Shown here piece after piece: positions 10,201 to 22,200 of a stretch of DNA of 64,000 nt; the first letter of the stretch is position 1; each line of letters opens with the position of its first letter. Both the position numbers and the translations under genes were made by a program. This DNA is from Ryuthela nishihirai (taxonomy: Eukaryota > Arthropoda > Arachnida > Araneae > Heptathelidae): positions 23,234,201-23,298,200 of the forward strand of contig JAWZYU010000028.1 in NCBI GenBank assembly GCA_038380435.1, read 5' to 3'. Below the pieces are notes generated by a model. That model had not been told where the DNA came from. It did no database searches and saw nothing but the letters and a program-made list of their open reading frames with translations.

Positions 10201-13200
10201 AAAATATATATTTTCTAAAGGTATTCTAAGGTTCTAGTAGTAGGTCTTAAGGTTTCTAGTATTTTGAGAAATAAAGAGAATATTATTTGTATATTTATAA
10301 GGTGAGGATTGACCGCGACACAGAACTTCCGTATCAAGATCATTGCTGGTGAGGGCTAAAGTTACGAATATCACAAATAGGGCTAGAATGATCATGAATT
10401 CAACCACTCGGTAGGGTTACTTTCCTTACTTTTCTTTCATCATTCATGATTAAAAGTAGACCTTCATTAAAACCAGGGGCGGGGGTGGCTCAGTCGGTAG
10501 CGCGCCAGGCTCGTAATCTGTAGTTCTCAGGTTCGAGTCCCAGCTGGGTCAGCGTTGAGATTTATCTCCGCAAAAATTCCCCGCCCTGTCCACGGTCAGT
10601 AGGGGACACCGATGGGCTTGTAAAGGCCGCCGTCCGTCGGATTGGACGTTAAGCCGTGGCCCCGTGTGCGGGAGAGCCATACCCTGTGCACGTTAAAGAA
10701 CACGCTGGATGGCCTTGACGGGAGGCTACCATCTGTCTCCCAACAGCTGTTCCAGTGGGTCCCCTCCCCCAACCTTCTCTGAGCCTTCGGGGTCCATGTG
10801 ACCTGGCCATTTAGCCCATTGTGTGCAAAAAAGTGCCGCTCAGAGTAAAACAACCCAACGTTAAAGAACACGCTGGATGGTCTTGACGGGAGGCTACCAT
10901 CTGTCTCCCAACAGCTATTCCAGTGGGTCCCCTCCCCCAACCTTCTCTGAGCCTTCGGGGTCCATGTGACCTGGCCATTTAGCCCATTGTGTGCAAAAAA
11001 GTGCCGCTCAGAGTAAAACAACCCAACGTTAAAGAACACGCTGGATGGTCTTGACGGGAGGCTACCATCTGTCTCCCAACAGCTATTCCAGTGGGTCCCC
11101 TCCCCCAACCTTCTCTGAGCCTTCGGGGTCCTTGTGGCCTGGCCATTTAGCCCATGGTGTGCAAAAAAGTGCCGCTCAGAGTAAAACAACCCAACGTTAA
11201 AGAACACGCTGGATGGTCTTGACGGGAGGCTACCATCTGTCTCCCAACAGCTGTTCCAGTGGGTCCCCTCCCCCAACCTTCTCTGAGCCTTCGGGGTCCA
11301 TGTGACCTGGCCATTTAGCCCATTGTGTGCAAAAAAGTGCCGCCCAAAGGTAAAACAACCCAACCCAACTCATTAAAACCAGTTGCGGGGCATATACACG
11401 ATATTTATTTCATGATTAGTTAAGGGTTGTTTAAATTTTTAGTTTTCATAATTAATGCCTCGATTAAGTTTTACGCACAAAAAAAAACTGAAAGCGAAAA
11501 ACATTTTACCTTTCAAGAAAAAACGATTCACTAGTTGTCGTGTTGTGGGGGACGGGAGCATAAACGAATCCAACTTTAGTAGAAGAGATAGATTAGTCCC
11601 CTAATTACATTCACCATTAAATAAATAAAATAAATACCCCCTCAAGCAGCTGCTTGCCACAGAGGTCTGACAGGAGCCTGTCAGTTTATATGCCACAGTA
11701 GGAGATCTGAGAGGGTGGCAGGCCCTCAGCAGAAAAACGACACATACATCCATGCCTTACCCGGGACTCGAACCCAGGTCCCTTAGATCAGTAGCCAAGC
11801 GCGCTAACCACTCGGCCATGGGACGGCTTATACATTCACCATTACCTAGGTGAAATCACAGATTCGCGGGTTGTTACGCCCGTGTCGATATATGACTCAG
11901 ACTTGCTGAGCTAAGTGACGTGTAGAAAGATGATTGGATTGGATTGTTTTACCTCTGAGCGGCACTTTTTTGCACACCATGGGCTAAATGGCCAGGCCAC
12001 AAGGACCCCGAAGGCTCAGAGAAGGTTGGGGGAGGGGACCCACTGGAACAGGTGTTGGGAGACAGATGGTAGCCTCCCGTCAAGGCCATCCAGAATGTTC
12101 TTTAACGTGCACAGGGTATGGCTCTCCCGCACACGGGGCCACGGCTTAACGTCCCATCCGACGGACGGCGGTCTTTTCAAGCCCATCGGTGTCCCCTACT
12201 GACCGTGGGCAGGGCGGGGAAATTTTGCGGAGATAAATCTCAACGCTGACCCAGCTGGGACTCGAACCTGGGAACTACAGATTACGAGCCTGGCACGCTA
12301 CCGACTGAGCCACCCCCACCCCGTGTAAAAAGATGACAAATAATTCAAGTACAAGAGTAGTGGATGGATGACATAGTTTATTTACATTCACATACAATTA
12401 TGTGCTGGAGATGCGCTCGATTCCGAGGGTCTTCACTGCGCTGAAGATCAGAATGAAACAGCTCCCTAGATGTTCTTTGGACTTCCTCCAATCATCCCAA
12501 ATTTAATGTGAACGTTGCTTTGCTACTGCAAGCATTTATGCAATGAGGACGCTTTACCGACCTCTAAATTCGGAGAGACGACATTTAATCCTTGCCTGTT
12601 ACCTGGTTCACACAGAACCGTACCTTGGCTCACATAGAACTGAACACTCTCCTTAAAGGTTTTGTTTTTAAGAAAGAGCCTCGTCTCTTGATGCACTTAA
12701 TAAACAACCTTTCTGTTTGTCAACCGGCCTCAGTCTGCTCTTCATTGTTAACGTGCTTCTCAGCATCACTCGAGTCCCAGGCTAGTCATAAAAGTGCTTT
12801 CACGGCTGTGAGCATCTGCAGCCAGCCAGCTCAGACCCGAATAACAACTCATGAGTCACATCCCCATCTCAACACTTCCAAAAATACACTTAGCACAGAT
12901 ATATAAACAACAACAACAAAAATACAATAATAAAGAAATTAGATGGACATGCCAGTTACTCTTTTCCAATGCACATTTTAATCATTATGTCATTCGTATT
13001 TTGATTAATTTTGAACTGATGAAACAATTTTAATACTTGAAAATTCTGAATAATTATGTGATGAGAGTGATCAAAGTTTTCTAATTTTAAAAGCTGCCTT
13101 GTGAATTTCAATATTTGTCTGAGTGTGATATCGGAAATTTGTATTCTTACATTAGATGGGCTGCTTGATTTAATATTTCGATTACTGGTGCCTGATATTT

Positions 13201-16200
13201 ACAAACATCGTTCTATTTTCCTATTCATAATTGGACCAAAAAGAGTCTTACAACTTCTAGGTTGGCTTTTTTGTCAAATAATTAAAAGCTCGAGTAGAAC
13301 TGAGTTCACGCAACCCCCCCCCCTCTAATTTCGACACATTTGATCGGGGAATAGTTTTCTAATAATGCTGACTGCTAACAGAAAATTCAAAATTAAAGGG
13401 TTTTTGGATAGCTTTTTTTATATGAATAGCCCAAAACTTAAATTATAATCAACTACTAAAGCAGACTTATACATTGTAAATATCATTATTCCCTTGTGAT
13501 CTTAAGATCGATCTGTATGAATCTGACAGCAAGTCCATCTCTTCACTTCTATTGACATACAGACAATTCACGTTCGCAGTGGGGCGGGGGTGGCTCAGTC
13601 GGTAGCGCGCCAGGCTCGTAATCTGCAGTTCCCAGGTTCGAGTCCCAGCTGGGTCAGCGTTGAGATTTATCTCCGCAAAATTCCCCGCCCTGCCCACGGT
13701 CAGTAGGGGACACCGATGGGCTTGGAAAGGCCGCCGTCCGTCGGATGGGACGTTAAGCTGTGGCCCCGTGTGCGGGAGAGCCATACCCTGTGCACGTTAA
13801 AGAACACGCTGGATGGCCTTGACGGGAGGCTACTATCTGTCTCCCAACAGCTGTTCCAGTGGGTCCCCTCCCCCAACCTTCTCTGAACCTTCGGGGTCCC
13901 TGTGACCTGGCCATTTAGCCCATAGTGTGCAAAAAAGTGCCGCTCAGAGGTAAAACAACCCACCCCACGTTCGCAGTTTTCAGTTCCGAGCTTTACACAT
14001 TTCGGCGAACCTCATTCATTTGGTGACATTAACTGATTCCAGACCCTTTCTTGTTACAGGCAGTTCTAACCAGCTGGATCTGGAGGGACCACTCTACGTA
14101 GGTGGTCTGGCTTCAGTGGATCAAAGTGCAGCAGTGCCCAGCGAGCTGTGGTCTGCGAAACTCAATTATGGCTATGTGGGGTGCTTAAGAGACCTGGTGG
14201 TGAATGGACGCACCATGGATATCGCTGCCTATGCTAGGGAACAAGATTCTGGCAGTCTGCGTCCTTCGTGCCACACTTCCCCCACTCAGTGTGACAGTCA
14301 GCCCTGCATGAACGGAGGGATCTGCAATGAAGGATGGAATCGCTTCATCTGCGACTGCACAAGAACCAGCTTCACAGGACCAGTCTGCGCCAAAGGTTAG
14401 TGATGTCTCTTCGTGGAATTTTCATTTGAAATTATTTTCTTTCATTAAAAACTTGAACTGTTTTCAATGTTATCTATTTCATTCATTCTATCAGAGAGAT
14501 ATCGGTTTTAGCACCTAGTGTGAACAATGTGGCATTACTCCTAAACTAAAAACTACTGTTATTAAATTTCAATTAAAACGTCATCGATAATAAATGGAGT
14601 AAATGGATTCGTTAAAGTTTATATCACTGAATTGCAATTGTAGGCAACTCAGAATTTAAAGAAACACTTCACGAAGCAACCAAAATAGATAGAAAAGCTG
14701 CAATTTGTGTCTTACCACAATTGGTAATTTTGGTTGCTATGTCTTGAATTCTCCTGGGGCCGGTGTGGCTCAGTCGGTAGCGCGCCAGGCTACAAATTAC
14801 GAAATTTGTACTTCCCAGGTTCGAGTCCCAGCTGGGTCAGCGTTGAGATTTATCTCCGCAAAATTCCCCGTCCTGCCCACGGTCAGTAGGGAACACCGAT
14901 GGGCTTGGAAAGGCGGCCGTCCGTCGGATGGGACGTTAAGCCGTGGCCCCGTGTGCGGGAGAGCCATACCATGTGCACGATAAAGAACACGCTGTATGGC
15001 CTTGACGGGAGGTTACCATCTGTCTCCCAACAGCTGTTCCAGTGGGTCCCCTCCCCCAACCTTCTCTGAGCCTTCGGGGTCCATGTGACCTGGCCATTTA
15101 ACTAATGGTGTGCAAAAAAGTGCCGCTCAGAGGTAAAACAACCCAACCCAACTTGAATTCTCCTCTTTTGCCAAGAGTGTCGACTTTTCCATTATGTTCA
15201 AATCTACAGGGTTTAGCAAAATAATGGACTGGAGTGCACACAATGCGCTGTATGCATATCACAGGGACGACGTCGCCCGCGATGTGAGATATATAAAGGG
15301 GAGAAGTACGAAGATTTTTCCCTACTATGCGATTTTTCAGACTACTAAAGAAGTCGGCTCTCACGTAGCAGTGCCACAGGCGCAGGTGAAACAGCTGTTG
15401 TGGTGTAATTGTCCACAATGTCAGATCTCAGTGACCTCCAAAAAGGCATTCCCCGCCCTGCCCACGGTCAGTAGGGGACACCGATGGGCTTGAAAAGGCC
15501 GCCGTCCGTCGGATGGGACGTTAAGCCGTGGCCCCGTGTGTGGGAGAGCCATACCCTGTGCACGTTAAAGAACACGCTGGATGGCCTTGACGGGAGGCTA
15601 CCATCTGTCTCCCAACAGCTGTTCCAGTGGGTCCCCTCCCCCAACCTTCTCTGAGCCTTCGGGGTCCTTGTGGCCTGGCCATTTAGCCCATGGTGTGCAA
15701 AAAAAGTGCCGCTCAGAGGTAAAACAACCCAACCCAACCCAAAAAGGCATGATCATTGGTGTGCGTCTTGCAAGAGCTTCGGTAACTAGAACGACGGAAA
15801 TAGCATGTGTAACATGAGGAACTATATCGAAGATTATGACTACCTATCGAAAACCGTTGCTCAAAACGTGTGAATTGTGGACGCCATACGAAGTTGTCAG
15901 ACAGGGTTGGGTTATTTTACCTCTGAGCGGCACTTTTTTTTGCACACCATGGGCTAAATGGCCAGGTCACATGGACACCGAAGGCTCAGAGAAGGTTGGG
16001 AGAGGGGACCCACTGGAACAGCTGTTGGGAGACAGATGGTAGCCTCCTGTCAAGGCCATCCAGCGTGTTTTTTAGCGTGCACAGGGTATGTCTCTCCCGC
16101 ACACGGGGCCACGGTTTAACGTCCCATCCGAGGGACGGCGACCTTTCCAAGCCCATCGGTGTCCCCTACTGACCGTGGGAAGGCGGGGAATTTTTGCGGA

Positions 16201-19200
16201 GATAAATCTCAACGCTGATCCAGCTGGGACTCGAACTTGGGAACTACATGTCAGACAGGGATAGGCGAACGTTGGCACGGATTGTACAATGGAAGCACAA
16301 GACCATGGCACCGCAAATAGCAGCAGAGTTGAACACCAGTCGGAATGATCCCATTTCCATGATAACAGTTCGTTGGGAACTTTATCGTGCCGGTATTTAT
16401 GGCCGTGCTGCAATCCACAAATCTCCTGCCTCACGGCGCCTGTGATGGTCCACCCATTCACTTTTACTTTTCCTTAACCAGTTTTGCTTAATTTGCGTTA
16501 TAGTTATCATTTTGGAGATTATTTTTTCATTTTGTGGGCATTGCAATCCTCGTTCCGAGCGTAGGAGTTGCGCATGCGCAACTCCGACCTTTTGATGGGC
16601 GAATTTAATTGTTTGCCTCAGGGTGCGATCTAATCTGTCGACGGCCCTGCTGATTACAAACATCAGTGCAACAAAACGTGTAAGGTAGTACAAAGCACAT
16701 AAAAACTGAGATGCTAAAGACTGGCAACGTGTCATCTGCTCTGATGAATCGTGCTGAGATGCTAAAGACTGGCAACGTGTCATCTGCTCTGATGAATCGT
16801 GCTGAGATGCTAAAGACTGGCAACGTGTCATCTGCTCTGATGAATCGTGCTGCACATTGTTTCCCATCAGTGGTAGAGTGTACAGTAGCTCAAAAAAGTA
16901 TCCGAACACTACGGTTGATTACAAAATTCAGAAAAAATATCTGACAACGATTTTTTTAGAAATTAGTGATCTGGCAACTTCGTGTCATGCCAGATCACTA
17001 ATTTCTAAAAAAATCGTTGCCAGATATTTTTTCTGAATTTTGTAATCAACTGTAGTGTTAGGATACTTTTTTGAGCGACAGTACGTCTGGTGAAAACCTG
17101 CAGCAGCGTACCTTAATTGTTTGGTTCCCACTGTGAAGCATGGAGGTGGTGGATCCCTGATGCTGTGGGGTGCCATATCATGGCATTCCTTAGGGACAGC
17201 CGTCCGTTGGATGGGACGTTAAGCCGTGGCCCCGTGTGCTGGAGAGCCATACCCTGTGCACGTTAAAGAACACGCTGGATGGCCTTGATGGGAGGCTACC
17301 ATCTGTCTCCCAACAGCTGTTCCAGTGGGTCCCCTCCCCCAACCTTCTCTGAGCCTTTGGGGTCCATGTGACCCTGGCCACTTAGCCCATGGTGTACAAT
17401 AAAGTGCCGCTCAGAGGTAAAACAAACCAACCCTTTAACATGAAATTCAGTGTAATCCCTTTTCCATCGTTTTTCAAGAGCTTAACTTAAAAGCTTACAG
17501 CAATAGACACAAATTCCTAGATGTTTATGTTCACTATTATGTAGCAAATGGTCATATTTTAAACAGAAGACATATCTTCGGCAGTTTTTCAAAAAATACT
17601 GCCGAAAAGAAAAAATATAGTTTCAATAAAACGATAAAGAAGCTTTAAGTGCCTTTTTTTTACACTTCACTTTTAATTTTAGCATATGTAAAAAGAAAAG
17701 GTTTAAAATATTTCGAGTGTAACCAAAGACATAAATCAACGGTTCTCAAAATTTTTGATACTGGAAAAATTGATATAAATTTCTACGATTCTCCAGGACC
17801 GTAAATGAAATTATCCAACCCCTTTCCTACAATGTAAGGCCTACGTAGTTAAATCTAACGATGTCTTCATATTTGGCTATAAGATGAAACAAAATTTTCT
17901 CTTTTGCACATTTGTGACAAAACACTCTTTTTATATAACACACATAGAAGAGTGGGAGAGGGGGGGAGAAGTGGTCCTGCTCTCCCCCCTTTAAGAATGC
18001 TAGTAAGGGGGCAAACATCATTAACCTTGCTTATATTTAACGCATTTTTCACGAATTTTTTTTAAAAACCTCTAAAAAAGGGGGGAAATGTTCTTCTGTT
18101 CTAATGTCGTGCGAACTGGCATCACGAATGGATTAAATCAGGAGATAAATCAACATCAGCATCAAAATCCAGTCTCTTGAGTTTCACCTTTTTCCGGCTC
18201 GACGGCGGCGCTTGCTGCCTTCCTCTTTGTTTTCTAGATCGTAGCCTGCACACACAGTATCACGTAATATTTCAAAAATGTTTTCTCTAAACGTACTATT
18301 AAATCTAAAACTTTCAGAGCTTATTTAGATTATCAGAGCATTATTATTCTAGCAACCTACCTCAGAGCATTATTAGTTAAACCCTTCTAATTGCTCGTGA
18401 CCCACAGTTTCAGAACCCCCTGATTTAATGGATATATCAGTGCCGGGGGACGGATATAAAGCTGGGAAGAGAAGGGGCAGTACCCCACCCCCTTCTGTCA
18501 GAATAGAAAGTGTAATAGAACCAAAAAGTGATTGAATTAATTATACACTGCTCGACAGCCAGAAGGACATGTCAACATCAGCAAGTTTATCGTCATTTGG
18601 ATGCTTCTGAGAGAAAAAGAATTATATAGGCTTATGTGAAGCTGGGTGGACTACACGTCGTGTCCCTGCCCATGTTCATCGGGATGCACGAACTGTTGGA
18701 CGCTGTTGGCAACAGTGGAGAAATGAAGGTTGAGTTGGGTTGTTTTACCTCTGAGCGGCACTTTTTTGCACACCATGGGCTAAATGGCCAGGTCACATGG
18801 ACCCCGAAGTCTCAGAGAAGGTTGGGGGAGGGGACCCACTGGAACAGCTGTTGGGGGACAGATGACAGCCTCCCGTCAAGGCCATCCAGCGTGTTCTTTA
18901 ACGTGCACAGGGTGTGGCTCTCCCACACACGGACCACGGCTTAACGTCCTATCCGACGGACGGCGGCCTTTCCAAGCCCATCGGTGTCCCCTACTGACCG
19001 TGGGCAGGGCGGGGAATTTTGCGGAGATAAATCTCAACGCTGACCCAGCTGGGACTCGAACCTGGGAACTACAGATTACGAGCCTGGCGCGCTACCGACT
19101 GAGCCACCCCCGCCCCAGAAATGAAGGTTCTAGTGTGCTTAGCAGAGGGAGTGGTGCCATCCGACAGATGTCAGCATGGCTTGATAGGCGCATTGTTCGA

Positions 19201-22200
19201 CATGCTCGTTCGTCACCATAGAGCACTGCAGGCGATATTCGACGGGCTGTGTCAGCAGCCATGGACGTCCCCATAATGACCCAAACGGTAAACCGAAGGT
19301 TACATGAGGCACACCTGCTCTAGCAACCGTTATGTCGACTGCCATTGACTGCAAACCATCGCAGTGCTCGTCTGGCTTGGTGCACAAGTCGTGCGAACTG
19401 GCATCACGAATGGAACACTGTTGTGTTTAGTGATGAATCCCGTTTCTGTCTGGGTACTGACGATCGACGGGTCCGTGTATGGCGACAACCTGGCGAGAGG
19501 ACAGGTCCAACTTTTGTTCGTGACTGGTACACCGCCCATCAACCAGACATAATGGTATGGGGTGCTATTGGATATGATAGCAGGTCACCTCTTGTCCACA
19601 TCACGAGAACACTGACAGCTGCACAAGACGTTAGCGCAGTTCTGCAGCCCATTTTGTTACCATTCCTGGGAGGCATGCAGCAGCCCATTTTCCAGCATGA
19701 CAACTCCCATGTACACACTGCTAGGGTCTCCAGACAATGTTTGCAACATGTTCAAGTATTGCCATGACCAGCACGATCTCCAGATTTATCCCCAATAGAA
19801 AATCTGTGGGACCACATTGGTGGCAATCCTCTCACTGGCCGGCGCGGAATCGTGATGGATTATGGGAGCAAGTCAACGCTGCTTGATGTGCAATTCCTCA
19901 GGACCATATCCGTCGACTGTATGACTCCATGCCACGCCGTATTGCTTCCTGTATTGCCGTTCACTGCAGTGCAACCACCTACTGAGGCAGTCACATTGTG
20001 CTGAATTATCTCATCTTCTAACCGCTGTAAATAAAAATAAATGAATACCCCCTCAAGCAGCTGCTTGCCACAGAGGTCTGACAGTTTATATGCCATAGTA
20101 GAAGGTCTGAGAGGATGGCAGGACCTCAGCAGAAAAACGACACACACATCCATACCTTACCCGGGGCTCGAACCCAGGTCCCTTGGATCAGTAGCCAAGC
20201 GCGCTAACCACTCGGCCATGGGACGGCTAATACGTGGCTGCAAATTAAACCATGGTATGCCAATATGAATTGCTATGTATATGTGTGCTACATTTCACCC
20301 CTATCCCCTCACTCCTTCTGGGTGGGACAATTTCAATGTCGTGCAGTATATTTTATGCATTGTTTTCAAAAAAAATTTAAGACCTGTAAAACGGTGGGGA
20401 AAATATTTGTACTGCATTGGAAATCCAGTCTCTCTTCTACCCTTTTACGTTTTTCAGGCTCCATTGCGTTTCTAGCACTCCCCCCCCCCCCCCCTCCTCG
20501 ATTTTTTTTTTCTTCGATCTTTTTTCTAGATCCGAACCCAAAAGCAATTTTTTTTTCTGTATTGGACTTTCTGGGTACATTTTTCAGTATGAGAATATTT
20601 TGTAATAAAAATCACTTTCAAAGAACAATCATTTCTAGCGACTTCAATCTCTTTTACAATAACTGCGCTCCTGAAAAGGACTTAAAGTTCAAAGGGTTTT
20701 AGTTCTTCCATTTAAGATAAGATTACTCTCATCAGTTATAAAGAAAGCTTTCCTGATTTTCCACTTTCAAATTTGATTTTGTTTAAAATGTTCGAAAGAT
20801 CAATATATAAACAGCAACTTACATCTTCTTGGTTAATCCAAAGCGTTTCACATTTGCCGTGTTCAAATCTTACGATTCCATTTCCAAACCTTCGGCAGAG
20901 TGAAACTTTGCCAACATTTTACTCAGTCAATAACATTTAATGCTGTGCTCACTTGGAACAGGCAGTAATGAATTGGATTGTTTTACCTCTGAGCGGCACT
21001 TTTTTGCACACCATGGGCTAAATGGCCAGGTCACATGGACCCGAAGGCTCAGAGAAGGTTGGGGGAGGGGACCCACTGGAACAGCTGTTGGGAGACAGAT
21101 GGTAGCCTCCCGTCAAGGCCATCCAGCGTGTTCTTTAACGTGCACAGGGTATGGCTCTCCCGCACACGGGACCACAGCTTAACGTCCCATCCGACGGACG
21201 GCGGCCTTTCCAAGCCCATCGGTGTCCCCTATTGACCGTGGGCAGGGCGGGGAGTTTTTGCGGAGTCGGGCGGGGAGTTTTGCAGGGCGGGGAGTTTTGC
21301 AGGGCGGGGAGTTTTGGCTCGTAATCTGTAGTTCCCAGGTTCGAGTCCCAGCTCGCTACCGACTGAGCCACCCCCGCCCCGGAACAGGCAGTAATGAATT
21401 TCCCTTGTTAAAGTTAGTTTTCGTTATGACAGCGAATTACTACAGAGTCAATCTTAAAGCTGTCCCTTTGTAATTCCAATGAGTCTGCAGGTAAAGAATT
21501 TAATCCACCTCTCCTCTAGGAGACTGAGTTGCGGAATTCAGCAGTGCTGTCATCTTTTCACCAACTTCCTTTTCCTAAATCCTTTCTCTCCCGCAGATGC
21601 CACAACTCTCAGTTTTGATGGCGAGCAGTATTTGAGGATCAGCATCCCCGAGGGATCTAAGACACAAGCGGAAGATGTGCAGCTGAGGTTTCGCACTCCT
21701 CGACCCACGGGACTTCTTCTGGCCACCACATCAGATAAATCATCGACATTCCTATTGATGGCTTTGGATGGAGGTCGGCTAAAAGTCGTCATCAACTTAG
21801 GTGGTAAAAACAAGGTAAGTCTCAAAAATGTTTTTCGATCAAAGAAATTTTCGAAAAAAGTTTTTAAATAATAAAATTTTCAGGAAGAGAAAAGAAATGT
21901 CACTTGAAAGAAAGGAACTGGGGATTCCTAAAAGCAGGATTTAGCAAAAGTTTCAAATCTCTATATCGTGTGTTGGTTTCTTACGATACAATTTTTTTTT
22001 TCCAATGCTTATTTTCAAGTTGGGTTGGGTTGTTTTACCTCTGAGCGGCACTTTTTTGCACACCATGGGCTAAATGGCCAGGTCACATGGACCCCGAAGG
22101 CTCAGAGAAGGTTGGGGGAGGGGACCCACTGGAACAGCTGTTGGGAGACAGATGGTAGCCTCCTGTCAAGGCCATCCAGCGTGTTCTTTAACGTGCACAG

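Larger units (their letters stand above)
8619..14059 (+). other. Neurexin intron 2
   Basis: 5441 bp, phase 1. It holds SINE-A at 9210-9598, 10477-11370, 11934-12322 and 13581-13965, and SINE-B at 9741-9949 and 11620-11830. A short GT run lies at 8738-8755. Nothing is recognised in 8756-9196, 9950-10464, 11383-11605 and 12337-13568. Confidence 0.85.
15205..17197 (+). pseudogene. Tc1-like transposase remnant 1, multiply interrupted
   Basis: Tc1/mariner DDE transposases cut and paste DNA at TA sites. The start is ATG at 15418 (MSDLSDLQKG). Pieces: HTH region (MIIGVRLARASVTRTTEIA, about 15739-15895), second HTH (RDRRTLARIVQWKHKTMAPQ, about 16261-16440), first catalytic region (DAKDWQRVICSDES, triplicated at 16708-16851, then TLFPISGRV), and PTVKHGGGGSLMLWGAISW (about 17125-17190). 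In-frame stops and an unexplained insertion of about 245 bp (16441-16685) break it. SINE-A copies sit at 15450 and 15907, MITE-P at 16881, and a third SINE-A replaces the C-terminus. A possible terminus, TACAGGGTTTAGC, is at 15205. Confidence 0.88.
14396..21596 (+). other. Neurexin intron 3
   Basis: 7201 bp, phase 1. Two Tc1-like remnants (about 15205-17197 and 18544-20029) with nested insertions, plus SINE-A at 14756, 17198 and 20975 and SINE-B at 20030. Nothing is recognised in 14396-14742, 17434-17935, 18133-18540, 20231-20954 and 21401-21596, apart from a C-run and T-runs at about 20479-20530. Confidence 0.85.

Noticed and set aside
10596..11363. 255-codon open frame on the minus strand with four similar internal repeats, looking like a repeat protein
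   Set aside because: It lies wholly within the SINE-A antisense strand. The 168-bp unit is a multiple of three, which keeps the frame open by chance.
12592..12906. 104-codon frame in intron 2 outside obvious repeats
   Set aside because: No recognisable domain, low-complexity Ser/Thr/His-rich translation, and no splice signals linking it to the neurexin frame.
18106..18132. 27-bp identity to Tc1 remnant 2 taken as a targeting or recombination signal
   Set aside because: It is a single short match between neighbouring loci; a small duplicated remnant explains it.
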